Source of the DNA: Candidatus Ruania gallistercoris
GTDB taxonomy: Bacteria > Actinomycetota > Actinomycetes > Actinomycetales > Beutenbergiaceae
Assembly: GCA_019116305.1 (NCBI GenBank)
Contig: DXBY01000060.1
Location: 1 to 36,484 of the forward strand
DNA: 36,484 nt
Direction: 5' to 3'
In this document: piece after piece, positions 17,249 through 24,939 of the stretch
How positions within the stretch are numbered: the first letter of the stretch is position 1
Layout: every line of letters starts with the position of its first letter
Position numbers and translations under genes: made by a program
The notes under the pieces: generated by a model
The model's input: only the letters and a program-made list of their open reading frames with translations
Database searches by the model: none
What the model was told of the DNA's origin: nothing

Positions 17249-18244
17249 GTGGTTCACGCTCCAGTCCCCCACCGGAGCCGCACCGTCCTCCTGGGCATCG
17301 TGCTCCCGGCGGCGTTCCTGGTCGGGGCGTTGCTGCTCGTGCTGGTCTGGCGCGACCGGCTACCGGCGGAGGTGGCGGTGCACTGGGGACCGACCGGGGT
17401 CGACCGCACCGGCACACTGGCCGAGCTGGTCGCGGTGCCGATGGTGCTCGGCGCCGCAGGCTGGCTGATCGTGAGCATCCTGTGCCTGACCACCGCGCGG
17501 ATCGAACTGATGCGGCGGCTGCTGGTCGGAGTGGGCAGCGGTCTGGGTGCCCTGTTCGCTGGTATCACGCTCAGCAGCGTCGCGGTCCAGCTGGACATCA
17601 CCGATGCGAGCACAGCTACCGATCCCACCATCGGCGTGGTTGTCACCATGGCAGTCGCGATCGCGGTCGGCGGCTTCGCCGCAACTCTGGCCGGAAACGA
17701 CCCGCCGCTACCGAGCCCTGTCCTGGTACCGGCCGACGCCCCGCGCTCCGATCTGCCGGGGTCTGCGTACTGGGCCGGGGAGGCGCGCACCAGACACGTC
17801 TGGCCGATCTGGCTCATGACAGCGGTGCTGGTCGGCGCCGGGGTGTGGTTCGGCAACGCCACCCATCAATGGTGGGCGGTCGTGCCCTTCGTGCTGGTGG
17901 GCGCCCTGCCGCTGCACCTGCTGCGCTGGCGGGTGCGCATCGACCATCGCGGCCTGACCGTGGCCGGGCAGCCGGGCTGGCCCCGCCAGCGCATCCCGGC
18001 CAACGAGGTGGTCCGAGCCGACGTCATCGAGGTGCAGCCGTTCCGGGAGTTCGGCGGCTGGGGACTTCGCATCGCCGGCGACGGTCGCACCGGTGTGGTC
18101 ACCCGCGCCGGTGCTGCGATCCAGGTGCAGCGCTCCGGCGATCGCGTGTTCGTGGTGACGATCGACGGCGCCGCCGAGGCGGCCGCGCTGCTGAACACCA
18201 TCGCCGACCGCAGCCGGCGCCACACTGTTCCCGGAGATCAGTGA
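17249..18244 (+). CDS. DUF1648-type membrane protein with C-terminal PH-like domain
   Basis: This 331-residue integral membrane protein has an N-terminal DUF1648-like segment (LPAEVAVHWGPTGVDRTGT, near residues 36-54) after the first TM helix. More TM helices follow: LVAVPMVLGAAGWLIVSILCL, IGVVVTMAVAIAVGGFAATLAG, WPIWLMTAVLVGAGVWFG and WWAVVPFVLVGALPLHLL. The C-terminal 110 residues look like a cytoplasmic beta-rich domain (VRIDHRGLTVAGQPGWPRQRIPANEVVRADV). The function is unknown. The ORF track extends back over rpmE2. GTG 17249 is preferred because gaggtg lies 9 nt upstream; GTG 17237 is the alternative. The intergenic span 16967-17248 holds no recognisable gene. Confidence 0.75.
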   Translation: MVHAPVPHRSRTVLLGIVLPAAFLVGALLLVLVWRDRLPAEVAVHWGPTGVDRTGTLAELVAVPMVLGAAGWLIVSILCLTTARIELMRRLLVGVGSGLGALFAGITLSSVAVQLDITDASTATDPTIGVVVTMAVAIAVGGFAATLAGNDPPLPSPVLVPADAPRSDLPGSAYWAGEARTRHVWPIWLMTAVLVGAGVWFGNATHQWWAVVPFVLVGALPLHLLRWRVRIDHRGLTVAGQPGWPRQRIPANEVVRADVIEVQPFREFGGWGLRIAGDGRTGVVTRAGAAIQVQRSGDRVFVVTIDGAAEAAALLNTIADRSRRHTVPGDQ

Positions 18245-18249
18245 GACGA

Positions 18250-18255
18250 TAGGAT
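18250..18255 (+). promoter_or_regulatory. Candidate -10 of the cysK-cysE operon
   Basis: TAGGAT lies 46 bp upstream of the leader peptide ATG, just after the preceding gene stop. It fits TANNNT. The -35 region (tgttcc at 17 bp spacing) is weak. Confidence 0.35.
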
Positions 18256-18300
18256 ACGAATCACTCGCACCTTCAACCAATCGGAGGATCGGAGGATCGG

Positions 18301-18354
18301 ATGTCGCTCTTGCGGCTGACCGTGATCGCGGGCTCTGGCGCCTGCTGTCCGTAG
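18301..18354 (+). CDS. Cysteine leader peptide (17 codons)
   Basis: This short ORF was not in the track. ATG 18301 is preceded by a tandem ggaggatcggaggatcgg Shine-Dalgarno. The translation is MSLLRLTVIAGSGACCP followed by TAG. Consecutive Cys codons TGC TGT sit one codon before the stop, and the stop is the first base of a 9-bp hairpin stem. In mycobacteria, leader ORFs with cysteine runs control downstream cysteine genes by attenuation. Here cysK starts 140 bp downstream. The predicted role is a cis-acting sensor: ribosomes stalled at Cys codons change RNA folding or access so that cysK-cysE is expressed when charged tRNA-Cys is scarce. The peptide itself probably has no trans function. Confidence 0.8.
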   Translation: MSLLRLTVIAGSGACCP

Positions 18355-18394
18355 AGCGCGGGCGCCTGTGAGCCCCCGCGCTCGCCCCACAGGC
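18354..18394 (+). promoter_or_regulatory. Attenuator hairpins between leader peptide and cysK
   Basis: Hairpin A pairs gagcgcggg (18354-18362) with cccgcgctc (18375-18383), a perfect 9 bp overlapping the leader stop codon. Hairpin B pairs gcctgtg (18364-18370) with cacaggc (18388-18394) and uses A's loop, so the two compete. Also cctgc in the leader Cys region (18341-18345) can pair with gcagg (18393-18397), offering a ribosome-position-dependent alternative. Confidence 0.65.
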
Positions 18395-18494
18395 AGGGAG
18401 ATGCGACCGCTCCCGCCTGAGCTCTTCACCCTGGAGAGCCAGCACAGCTCCGGAACAGTACTCCACGACCACTCACAGCAAAGGAACGCATCCC

Positions 18495-19430
18495 ATGGCA
18501 CGCATCTACGACGACGCCACCGCCCTGATCGGTAACACCCCCCTGGTACGGATCAACTCCCTCACCGAGGGGGCGGGCGCCACTGTGCTCGCCAAGCTCG
18601 AGTTCTACAACCCCGCCAACAGCGTCAAGGACCGGATCGGGGTGGCGATCATCGACGCTGCCGAGGCCTCCGGGGACCTGCCCGCCGGCGGCACCATCGT
18701 CGAGGCCACCAGCGGCAACACCGGGATCGCCCTGGCGTTCGTGGGCGCCGCGCGCGGGTACGACGTGGTGCTGGCGATGCCGGAGACCATGTCCAACGAG
18801 CGCAAGATGCTGCTGCGCGCCTACGGTACCGAGCTGGTGCTCACCCCCGGTTCCGGCGGGATGAAGGGCGCCGTGGAGAAGGCGGAGCAGATCGCCGCCG
18901 AACGGCCCGGCGCGATCCTGGCCCGGCAGTTCGCGAACGAGGCGAACGCGGAGATCCACCGCCGCACCACCGCCGAGGAGATCTGGAACGACACCGACGG
19001 CAACGTCGACATCGTGGTCTCCGGTATCGGCACCGGCGGCACCATCACCGGTGTGGGCCAGGTGCTCAAGGCGCGCAAGCCGGAGGTGCAGATCATCGCT
19101 GTGGAACCGGCCGACTCGCCGATCCTCTCCGGCGGCCAGCCCGGGCCGCACAAGATCCAGGGCCTGGGGGCCAACTTCGTGCCCGAGGTGCTGGACACCA
19201 GTGTCTACGACGAGGTGATCACCGTGGCCACCGATGACGCGCTCGACTACTCCCGCCGCTCCGCCAAGGAGGAGGGACTGCTGGTGGGCATCTCCTCCGG
19301 TGCGGCGTTGAAGGCCGCGATCGAGGTGGCCAAGCGGCCGGAGAACGCCGGGAAGACCATCGTGACGGTGATCCCGGACTTCGGGGAGCGCTACCTGTCC
19401 ACGGTGCTGTTCGCCGACCTGGCTGAGTGA
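18495..19430 (+). CDS. cysK: Cysteine synthase A (O-acetylserine sulfhydrylase)
   Basis: This PLP enzyme makes L-cysteine from O-acetylserine and sulfide. The 311-residue product has NSVKDRIG with the PLP lysine near residue 43, the phosphate/substrate loop [11 protein letters not shown] and the PLP-phosphate loop [12 protein letters not shown]. It ends [15 protein letters not shown] 18495 has aaggaa about 9 nt upstream. It is preceded by a Cys-codon leader peptide with attenuator-like hairpins and followed after 13 bp by cysE, so both steps from serine are in one operon. Confidence 0.97.
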   Translation: MARIYDDATALIGNTPLVRINSLTEGAGATVLAKLEFYNPANSVKDRIGVAIIDAAEASGDLPAGGTIVEATSGNTGIALAFVGAARGYDVVLAMPETMSNERKMLLRAYGTELVLTPGSGGMKGAVEKAEQIAAERPGAILARQFANEANAEIHRRTTAEEIWNDTDGNVDIVVSGIGTGGTITGVGQVLKARKPEVQIIAVEPADSPILSGGQPGPHKIQGLGANFVPEVLDTSVYDEVITVATDDALDYSRRSAKEEGLLVGISSGAALKAAIEVAKRPENAGKTIVTVIPDFGERYLSTVLFADLAE

Positions 19431-19443
19431 GACCGAGGAGAAC

Positions 19444-20022
19444 GTGTCGCCCCACCTGCCGCTGCGCGACCTGATCGCGGAAGACCTCGCCACGGCGCGC
19501 CGGCGTGACCCGGCCGCTCGCTCCGCCGTCGAGGTAGCGCTGACCTATTCCGGGGTGCACGCCCTGTGGCTGTACCGGCTGGCGCACCGGATGTGGCGCA
19601 CCCAGGTGCTCCGGCTACCGGCCCGGGTGCTGTCCCAGCTGGCGCGCGCCCTCACCGGGGTGGAGATCCACCCCGGTGCGGTGCTCGGCCGGCGGTTCTT
19701 CATCGATCACGGGATGGGCGTGGTGATCGGGGAAACCGCAGTGGTGGGTGACGATGTGCTGATGTTCCACACCTCCACTCTCGGCGGCCGCTCGATGAGC
19801 AAGGGCAAGCGGCACCCCACGCTCGGTGACCGGGTGGTGATCGGGGCCGGGGCCAAGGTGCTCGGCCCGATCACGATCGGCTCCGACGTGCAGGTGGGGG
19901 CGAATGCCGTGGTGGTCAAGGACGTGCCCGACGGCGCTGTGGTGGTGGGGGTGCCGGGGCGGCCCCGGCACGTCTCGGCTCGGTCCGAGGACGATCTGAT
20001 CGACCCCGCGATCTACATCTGA
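19444..20022 (+). CDS. cysE: Serine O-acetyltransferase
   Basis: This enzyme makes O-acetyl-L-serine from serine and acetyl-CoA, the substrate of CysK. The 192-residue product has an N-terminal helical region ([16 protein letters not shown]) and a left-handed hexapeptide beta-helix with [30 protein letters not shown] and HTSTLGG, then [14 protein letters not shown]. It is of the short SAT type, lacking the long N-terminus of E. coli CysE. The start is GTG 19444 with gaggag upstream. Its stop lies 6 bp from the stop of the convergent alkyltransferase-like gene. Confidence 0.96.
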   Translation: MSPHLPLRDLIAEDLATARRRDPAARSAVEVALTYSGVHALWLYRLAHRMWRTQVLRLPARVLSQLARALTGVEIHPGAVLGRRFFIDHGMGVVIGETAVVGDDVLMFHTSTLGGRSMSKGKRHPTLGDRVVIGAGAKVLGPITIGSDVQVGANAVVVKDVPDGAVVVGVPGRPRHVSARSEDDLIDPAIYI

Positions 20023-20028
20023 GCCCGG

Positions 20029-20355
20029 TCAGTCCTCCCCCGGTTCCCAGCCGGCCCGCCGCAGGTCCACCCGCGGCGGATCGGTCCGGGTGAGTGGAGT
20101 CTGCTCCTCGCGCCAGTGCGGCAGTGCCCGGTCGCGTTTGTCCCCCGGCAGGTCACCGCGAGCATTGACCAGCCGCCACCACGGGGTGTCGCCGCCGTAG
20201 CGGCTCATCACCATCCCGACCACCCGTGGACCGCCCCGGCCGGTCTCCGCCCGGATGGTCTCCGCGATCACGCCATAGGTGCTCGCCCGACCAGGTGGGA
20301 TCGCACACACCAGGTCCAGCACCGCCTCCACATAGTCCTCGGCCACCTCGCGCAC
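20029..20355 (-). CDS. Alkyltransferase-like protein (Atl/MGMT family)
   Basis: This small DNA-binding protein of the Ogt/MGMT C-terminal domain family is about 108 residues. The sequence has IPPGRASTYGVIAETI (DNA-binding helix and Arg finger region), GMVMSR and PWWRLVNARGDLPG. The active-site PCHRV is replaced by PWWRL, so there is no acceptor cysteine. Such Atl proteins bind O6-alkylguanine and hand lesions to nucleotide excision repair. The ORF track starts at 20475, which would overlap the divergent gene by 99 nt. GTG 20355 is preferred, with GTG 20346 as an alternative. Confidence 0.88.
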   Translation of the reverse strand: MREVAEDYVEAVLDLVCAIPPGRASTYGVIAETIRAETGRGGPRVVGMVMSRYGGDTPWWRLVNARGDLPGDKRDRALPHWREEQTPLTRTDPPRVDLRRAGWEPGED

Positions 20356-20376
20356 CTGCCTATGATCGCTGATGAG

Positions 20377-21120
20377 ATGAGCGAGACACCCGTACCGGCC
20401 GAGCCGTACATCTGCCCGCACTGCGAGGCCACCCACGAACACGACCATGTGGACGAGCGCGCCGTGGTGGGCCACTACCGCACCCGGCTCGCCGTGGTCT
20501 GCGGAGTGCGGGCGCTGCTGGTCCTGCTCGCCGTGGCCGGTGTGCTGCTCTGGCTGCCGCCGACGGCGGGTCTCACCCTGGTCGGAGCCGGTGTGCTGGC
20601 GTGGGTGCTCGCCACGGCCGCCGGCCTGCTCGTGGCGTCGGTGGACCTGGCACGGCGCGGCGGTGACGCCCAGCAGGCTGCCTCAGAGCGACGTTTGGTG
20701 ACCGTCTCGGTGCTCACCGGGGCGGCACTGACCCCGGTGCTGGCGCTGCTGGTGGCCCTGGTCGGACGGGCCTGGGCCGACGAGGGTGCCGTGACAGTGC
20801 TGTCGGTCTCCGCCGCTGCAGCCACCGGCTGGCTCGCCGGCTCCGCCGGGGCGGAGGTGGTGCGGGCGCTGCGACTACGCAGCCTGCTGGTCGCCGATAC
20901 CCGCGCCGGTGAGGTGGCGCGAGCCTCGGCGGTGCGGCACCGGGAGCACACCGGCGAGTGGCGCCAGCTGGGCACCGTGGTCGCGACGGCGCTCCTCGTC
21001 GGGCTCTGGGTGGCGCTGTGTCAGCTGATGCCGGTCGTGGCGGTGGTACTCGTCCCGCTGCACCTGGCGCTGGTGGCAGGCACCCGCCGCCTGGTCAACG
21101 ACCAGTCTCGTACTCGCTGA
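20377..21120 (+). CDS. Four-TM membrane protein with N-terminal CPHC motif
   Basis: This 247-residue protein is not recognised as a named family. The N-terminus YICPHCEATHEHDHVDE has a CxxC and a His-rich stretch that could bind a metal. Four predicted TM helices follow in two hairpins: ALLVLLAVAGVLLWL, LTLVGAGVLAWVLATAAGLLVA, VSVLTGAALTPVLALLVALVG and VVATALLVGLWVALCQLMPVVAVVLVPLHLAL, with a soluble segment between. ATG 20377 is chosen; ATG 20362 is in frame upstream. TATGAT (20361-20366) lies 10 nt before 20377, so the transcript may be nearly leaderless. Its 3' end overlaps the convergent rpiB by 26 nt. Confidence 0.7.
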   Translation: MSETPVPAEPYICPHCEATHEHDHVDERAVVGHYRTRLAVVCGVRALLVLLAVAGVLLWLPPTAGLTLVGAGVLAWVLATAAGLLVASVDLARRGGDAQQAASERRLVTVSVLTGAALTPVLALLVALVGRAWADEGAVTVLSVSAAAATGWLAGSAGAEVVRALRLRSLLVADTRAGEVARASAVRHREHTGEWRQLGTVVATALLVGLWVALCQLMPVVAVVLVPLHLALVAGTRRLVNDQSRTR

Positions 21121-21544
21121 CCAGGTCGATGCGCCGCTGGTGGCGGGCGTCGCCGGAGAACGTCTCGGCCACGAACGCCGAGACGATCCGCACCGACTCC
21201 TCAGTGGTGTGCTGACGGGCACCGATCGCCACCACGTTGGCATCGTTGTGCTGCCGGCCGAGCTGCGCGGTCTCGGTGTTCCAGGCCAACGCCGCCCGCA
21301 CCCCGGCGACCTTGTTCGCAGCGATCTGCTCACCGTTGCCGCTGCCGCCGATCACCACGCCGAGGGAACCCGGATCGGCGACCACGGCCTCCCCGGCCGC
21401 GAAGCACACCGGCGGGTAGTCGTCCTGGGCGTCATAGACCAGAGCACCGTGATCGGTCACCTCGTGCCCCTCGCTGCGCAGGTGCTCGATCAGGATGGTC
21501 TTCAGCTCGTACCCGGCGTGGTCGGCGGCGATGTGGATGCGCAT
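21095..21544 (-). CDS. rpiB: Ribose-5-phosphate isomerase B
   Basis: This enzyme interconverts ribose 5-phosphate and ribulose 5-phosphate in the pentose phosphate pathway. The 149-residue product starts MRIHIAADHAGYELK and carries GGSGNGEQIAANKVAGVRAALAWNTETA and RQHNDANVVAIGARQ, all RpiB signatures, close to the mycobacterial form. ATG 21544 sits 94 bp from the divergent M13 peptidase start. The stop lies inside the 3' end of the convergent membrane protein gene (26-nt overlap). The 898-aa track ORF on this strand is a shadow over the M13 gene fused to rpiB. Confidence 0.96.
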   Translation of the reverse strand: MRIHIAADHAGYELKTILIEHLRSEGHEVTDHGALVYDAQDDYPPVCFAAGEAVVADPGSLGVVIGGSGNGEQIAANKVAGVRAALAWNTETAQLGRQHNDANVVAIGARQHTTEESVRIVSAFVAETFSGDARHQRRIDLVSEYETGR

Positions 21545-21625
21545 GGCGACATTCTGCCGCACCGGGAGGCCAGGAGTGGCCGCCGGGGTGATCCGCGGTG
21601 GACGACGGGACGGTGGTGGCGCGGG

Positions 21626-21631
21626 TATGTT
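21626..21631 (+). promoter_or_regulatory. -10 element giving a leaderless mRNA for the M13 peptidase
   Basis: TATGTT is followed by 6 nt and then ATG 21638, with no Shine-Dalgarno. The spacing puts the expected transcription start at or beside the A of ATG. No strong -35 was seen. Confidence 0.5.
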
Positions 21632-21637
21632 CGAGCG

Positions 21638-23689
21638 ATGAGCACCGAGACCCCTGCGACCGAGACCGACCAGGCTGTGCCGGAGACACCGGACGGCCGG
21701 CTGACCGCGTCCGAACGGGCCGCCGCCGACCGTGCGGCGATGGACACCGCCGTGCGCCCGCAGGACGACCTGTTCCGGTATGTGAACGGCACCTGGCTGA
21801 CCACACACGAGATCCCCGCCGACCGGGGCCGGGACGGCACCTTCCACCAGCTGCACGACCAGGCGGAGCGGGACGTGCGGCAGCTGATCACCGACGCGGC
21901 TGAGGTGCCTGCGGACGACCCGGCGGCAGCGGAGGCCGCGAAGATCGCCGCGGTGTACGCCTCGTTCATGGACACCGAGACGATCGCCTCGCTCGGGACC
22001 GAACCGCTCGAGCCAGAGCTCGCCCTGGTACGCGCCGCCGCGGACCATGGCGAGCTCGCGGCGGCACTCGGAGCGCTGCAGCGCTCCGGGGTGGGCGGAG
22101 TGGTCGCCCCGTTCGTCGACGTCGACGCCGCCGACCCGACCCGGTACCGGGTCTACCTGGAACAGTCCGGACTGGGCCTGCCGGACGAGGCCTACTACAC
22201 CGACGAGACGCACGGGGCTGTGCGGGCGGCCTACCCTCCACACATCGCCCGGATGCTCACCCTCGCCGGTGTGGCCGGCGAGGGCGAGGCAGAGAGCGCA
22301 GCCGAGCGGATCATGGCGCTGGAGACCCAGCTGGCGGGGCACCACTGGGACAACGTCCGCAGCCGGGACGCCCAGGCCACGCACAACCCGATGACCGCCG
22401 CCCAGCTGCACGAGCACGCGCCCGGCTTCGCCTGGGAGTCCTGGGCCGCCGCGCTCGGCGACGCCGACGCCCTGGCGGAGGTGGTGGTCCGCCAGCCGGA
22501 GTTCCTGGCCGGGCTCGGCTCGCTGTGGGCCGAGATCGACCTGGCGGACTGGAAGCTGTGGTTGACCTGGCGGGTGGTGCGCGCCCGGGCGCCGTACCTG
22601 ACCGATGCCCTGGTCGCGGAGAACTTCGACTTCGTCGGCCGCACGATGACCGGCGCACAGCAGATCCGCCAGCGGTGGAAGCGCGGCGTCTCCCTGGTGC
22701 AGGGGGTGCTCGGCGAAGCCGTGGGCAAGCTGTACGTGTCCCGGCACTTCCCGCCCTCGCACAAGGAGGCGATGGACCGGTTGGTCGCCGACCTGATCGA
22801 GGCCTACCGGCAGTCCATCTCCGGTCTGGACTGGATGAGCCCGGCGACCCAGGAACTGGCCCTGGCCAAGCTGGAGGCCTTCACCCCGAAGATCGGCTAC
22901 CCGGCTCGGTGGCGGGACTACTCGGCGCTGACGGTGACCGCTGACGACCTGCTCGGTAACGTGCGCGCTGCGCACGCGTTCGAGACCGACTACGAGCTGA
23001 ACAAGCTCGGTGGTCCGATCGATCGCGACGAGTGGTTCATGACCCCGCAGACGGTGAACGCGTACTACAACCCGACGATGAACGAGATCGTCTTCCCGGC
23101 CGCGATCCTGCAGCCCCCGTTCTTCGATGCCGAGGCCGACGACGCCACCAACTACGGGGCGATCGGGGCAGTGATCGGACACGAGATCGGGCACGGGTTC
23201 GACGACCAGGGCAGCAAGTACGACGGTGCCGGCCGGCTGCACGACTGGTGGACCGAGGCGGACCGGGCCGAGTTCGACACGCGAACCCAGGCGCTGGTCG
23301 CCCAGTACGACACGCTGTCCCCGGCGCAGCTGGACGGCTCCCAGCACGTCAACGGCTCGCTCACCGTCGGGGAGAACATCGGCGACATCGGTGGTCTGGG
23401 GATCGCGATCAGGGCCTACCGGATCGCCCTCGAACGCTCCGGCCGCGAGGACGAGGTGATCGACGCGTACACCGGCATGCAGCGGTTGTTCCTCGCCTGG
23501 GCGCGAGCCTGGCGCACGAAGGTCCGCGACGAGGAGATGCTCCGACTGCTCGCGATCGACCCGCACTCCCCGGACGAGATCCGGTGCAACGCCGTGGTGC
23601 GCAACCTGGACGAGTTCTACACCGCCTTCGACGTCCAGCCCGGGGACGGGCTCTACCTGCCGCCGGAGGAGCGCGTGCAGATCTGGTGA
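21638..23689 (+). CDS. M13 family metalloendopeptidase (PepO/neprilysin-like)
   Basis: This zinc metalloendopeptidase is 683 residues. The zinc site is HEIGH at about residues 515-519, with the third ligand Glu in ENIGDIGG near 579. The substrate-binding NAYYNPTMNEIVFPAAILQPPFF lies upstream. The N-terminal helical domain has DLFRYVNGTWL. There is no signal peptide or TM segment, so it is predicted to be cytoplasmic (unlike eukaryotic neprilysins), degrading peptides of limited length. ATG 21638 is preferred over the long track ORF, which runs back through rpiB. It may be translated from a leaderless mRNA. Confidence 0.95.
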   Translation: MSTETPATETDQAVPETPDGRLTASERAAADRAAMDTAVRPQDDLFRYVNGTWLTTHEIPADRGRDGTFHQLHDQAERDVRQLITDAAEVPADDPAAAEAAKIAAVYASFMDTETIASLGTEPLEPELALVRAAADHGELAAALGALQRSGVGGVVAPFVDVDAADPTRYRVYLEQSGLGLPDEAYYTDETHGAVRAAYPPHIARMLTLAGVAGEGEAESAAERIMALETQLAGHHWDNVRSRDAQATHNPMTAAQLHEHAPGFAWESWAAALGDADALAEVVVRQPEFLAGLGSLWAEIDLADWKLWLTWRVVRARAPYLTDALVAENFDFVGRTMTGAQQIRQRWKRGVSLVQGVLGEAVGKLYVSRHFPPSHKEAMDRLVADLIEAYRQSISGLDWMSPATQELALAKLEAFTPKIGYPARWRDYSALTVTADDLLGNVRAAHAFETDYELNKLGGPIDRDEWFMTPQTVNAYYNPTMNEIVFPAAILQPPFFDAEADDATNYGAIGAVIGHEIGHGFDDQGSKYDGAGRLHDWWTEADRAEFDTRTQALVAQYDTLSPAQLDGSQHVNGSLTVGENIGDIGGLGIAIRAYRIALERSGREDEVIDAYTGMQRLFLAWARAWRTKVRDEEMLRLLAIDPHSPDEIRCNAVVRNLDEFYTAFDVQPGDGLYLPPEERVQIW

Positions 23690-23695
23690 GTGACC

Positions 23696-23731
23696 CGGGC
23701 GGCAGCGCGGGTGACCGAGCGCGGCCGCCCG
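23696..23731. terminator. Hairpin between M13 peptidase and rhodanese gene
   Basis: The inverted repeat cgggcggc/gccgcccg with a 20-nt loop lies between two convergent stops (23689 and 23736). There is no T-run on either side. Confidence 0.45.
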
Positions 23732-23735
23732 CCGC

Positions 23736-24134
23736 TCAGCCGGTGTGGCCGAGGACCGGGAGGCCGGCCTCGACCCACGCCCGGTACCCACCGGTGGCGT
23801 ATGCCACGCTGGCGAGGCCGAGGTCGCGCAGTTGCTCGGCAGCCGCAGCGGCGGCGGCGCCGTCCTGACTGAGCAGTACCACCGGGCGCAACTCGGGGGT
23901 GTTCACCAGGTGTGCGACCAGGCCGGCGGGGTCCACGACGTCGAGCGGGAGGTCCGGGTGCAGCACACCTTCCGACCGCTCCTCGCCGGTGCGCAGGTCC
24001 AGCACGCGCACCCGGTCGTAGAGCAGTTCCTGGTACAGCGCCCGGGGGCTCATCCCGCAGCCACCGAGCCCGCTCTCGCGCCGGGTCGGCGCACTGAGGA
24101 CGAGGTCCCACGTGGTTCCGGTGGTGAGTGTCAT
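23736..24134 (-). CDS. Rhodanese-like domain protein without active-site Cys
   Basis: This 132-residue protein is a single rhodanese domain. RVRVLDLRTGEERSEGVLHPDLPLDVVD and the C-terminal LGLASVAYATGGYRAWVEAGLPV match the fold. The active-site loop, normally beginning with the sulfur-carrying cysteine, reads VVLLSQDGAAAAAAAEQL, with Ser at that place, so it should not transfer sulfur. It may be a binding or regulatory rhodanese. The N-terminus MTLTTGTTWDLVLSAPTRRESGLGGCG contains the only cysteine. ATG 24134 has a weak gagcagg. An AT-rich palindrome sits about 100 bp upstream. Confidence 0.82.
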   Translation of the reverse strand: MTLTTGTTWDLVLSAPTRRESGLGGCGMSPRALYQELLYDRVRVLDLRTGEERSEGVLHPDLPLDVVDPAGLVAHLVNTPELRPVVLLSQDGAAAAAAAEQLRDLGLASVAYATGGYRAWVEAGLPVLGHTG

Positions 24135-24230
24135 GGCCTGCTCGCTCGGGTGCTCGGGACCCGCCTGGTGCGGGTGCGTGCCATGATCACAGCATCGGAG
24201 GCGCGTCCCTCACCGAGGAGCGGCCGGGTG

Positions 24231-24245
24231 TCTCATTAATTGAGA
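24231..24245. promoter_or_regulatory. AT-rich palindrome upstream of rhodanese gene
   Basis: The sequence tctca-ttaat-tgaga is a perfect 5-bp dyad with an AT spacer, notable in this GC-rich window. It lies 97-111 bp upstream of the rhodanese start and 27 bp beyond the stop of the preceding minus-strand gene. A repressor operator is plausible. Confidence 0.35.
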
Positions 24246-24271
24246 TCGCACGTCCTCCGCCATCGACCGGG

Positions 24272-24850
24272 TCAGAAACTGCGAGTGCCCTCCCGGGCGA
24301 TCTCGAAGCCGTGCCCGGTGGAGACCGACCGGCAGGTCACACCCTCCTCGGTGCTCTCACAGAGGAAATCACCCACGGCAGTGGCTTCGCCGTAGTCGAG
24401 CTCGGTGAGCTCCTGCGAGGGTTCGGGAACCTCGTCGCTGGGGCAGGTGGGACCGGCCTCGTCGGCGGTGACCGCCCAGACGTGTCCGGCGACGTCCTCG
24501 CTGCAGTCCTCGATCGAGGGTGGAGAGTAGTTGAAGCTCTCGATCACGCACTGGGTGGACTCGTCGGCGAGCTCGCACCAGATGTTGCCGCTGGGCATGA
24601 TGAACCCGGCCACGTCTTGGGCGCCGTCCGGCACCTCGACCGCGTCCGCCTGGGTGGTCTCCTCGCCCTCGCCACTGCCACCGGCATCCGAGGTCGCCGT
24701 AGCCGAGGTGCTCGTACCGGGGCTGGGCTCATCCTCGGCGGCGGAGGTGTCCGGCCAGGTGACCATGATCACCACGAGCGCGACGAGCAGCAGCGCGTCG
24801 AGGACGATCAACGTGATCGCTGCAGGACCCACTGCGCCGCGCTTGGCCAT
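24272..24850 (-). CDS. Membrane-anchored extracellular Cys-rich protein (DUF6636-like)
   Basis: This 192-residue protein has one N-terminal TM helix (AITLIVLDALLLVALVVIMVTW), a Ser/Thr/Glu-rich linker of about 40 residues, and an extracytoplasmic domain with six cysteines: GFIMPSGNIWCEL, TQCVI, EDCSED, PTCPSD, FLCEST and VTCRSVSTGHGFEIAREG. The spacing and the ending TGHGFxxxR resemble the DUF6636 domain seen in actinobacterial secreted proteins, where disulfides are likely. The function is unknown. ATG 24850 has ggagg upstream. The family call is from memory of the motif. Confidence 0.72.
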   Translation of the reverse strand: MAKRGAVGPAAITLIVLDALLLVALVVIMVTWPDTSAAEDEPSPGTSTSATATSDAGGSGEGEETTQADAVEVPDGAQDVAGFIMPSGNIWCELADESTQCVIESFNYSPPSIEDCSEDVAGHVWAVTADEAGPTCPSDEVPEPSQELTELDYGEATAVGDFLCESTEEGVTCRSVSTGHGFEIAREGTRSF

Positions 24851-24939
24851 CTTTCCTCCGTTCGTGCGCCGACCAGCATGCCACTCTAACGGTAACGGCC
24901 ACCGCGCCCCGACCCGGGCGGAGGTGGTAGGCAGGGACG

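Noticed and set aside
18274-18300. atcggagg tandem repeat as a separate repeat element
   Set aside because: The three short units are best explained as a duplicated Shine-Dalgarno for the leader peptide.
21545-23791. Minus-strand part of the 898-codon ORF upstream of rpiB
   Set aside because: It is a shadow of the M13 peptidase gene that happens to be open into rpiB. The rpiB start at 21544 matches the family N-terminus.
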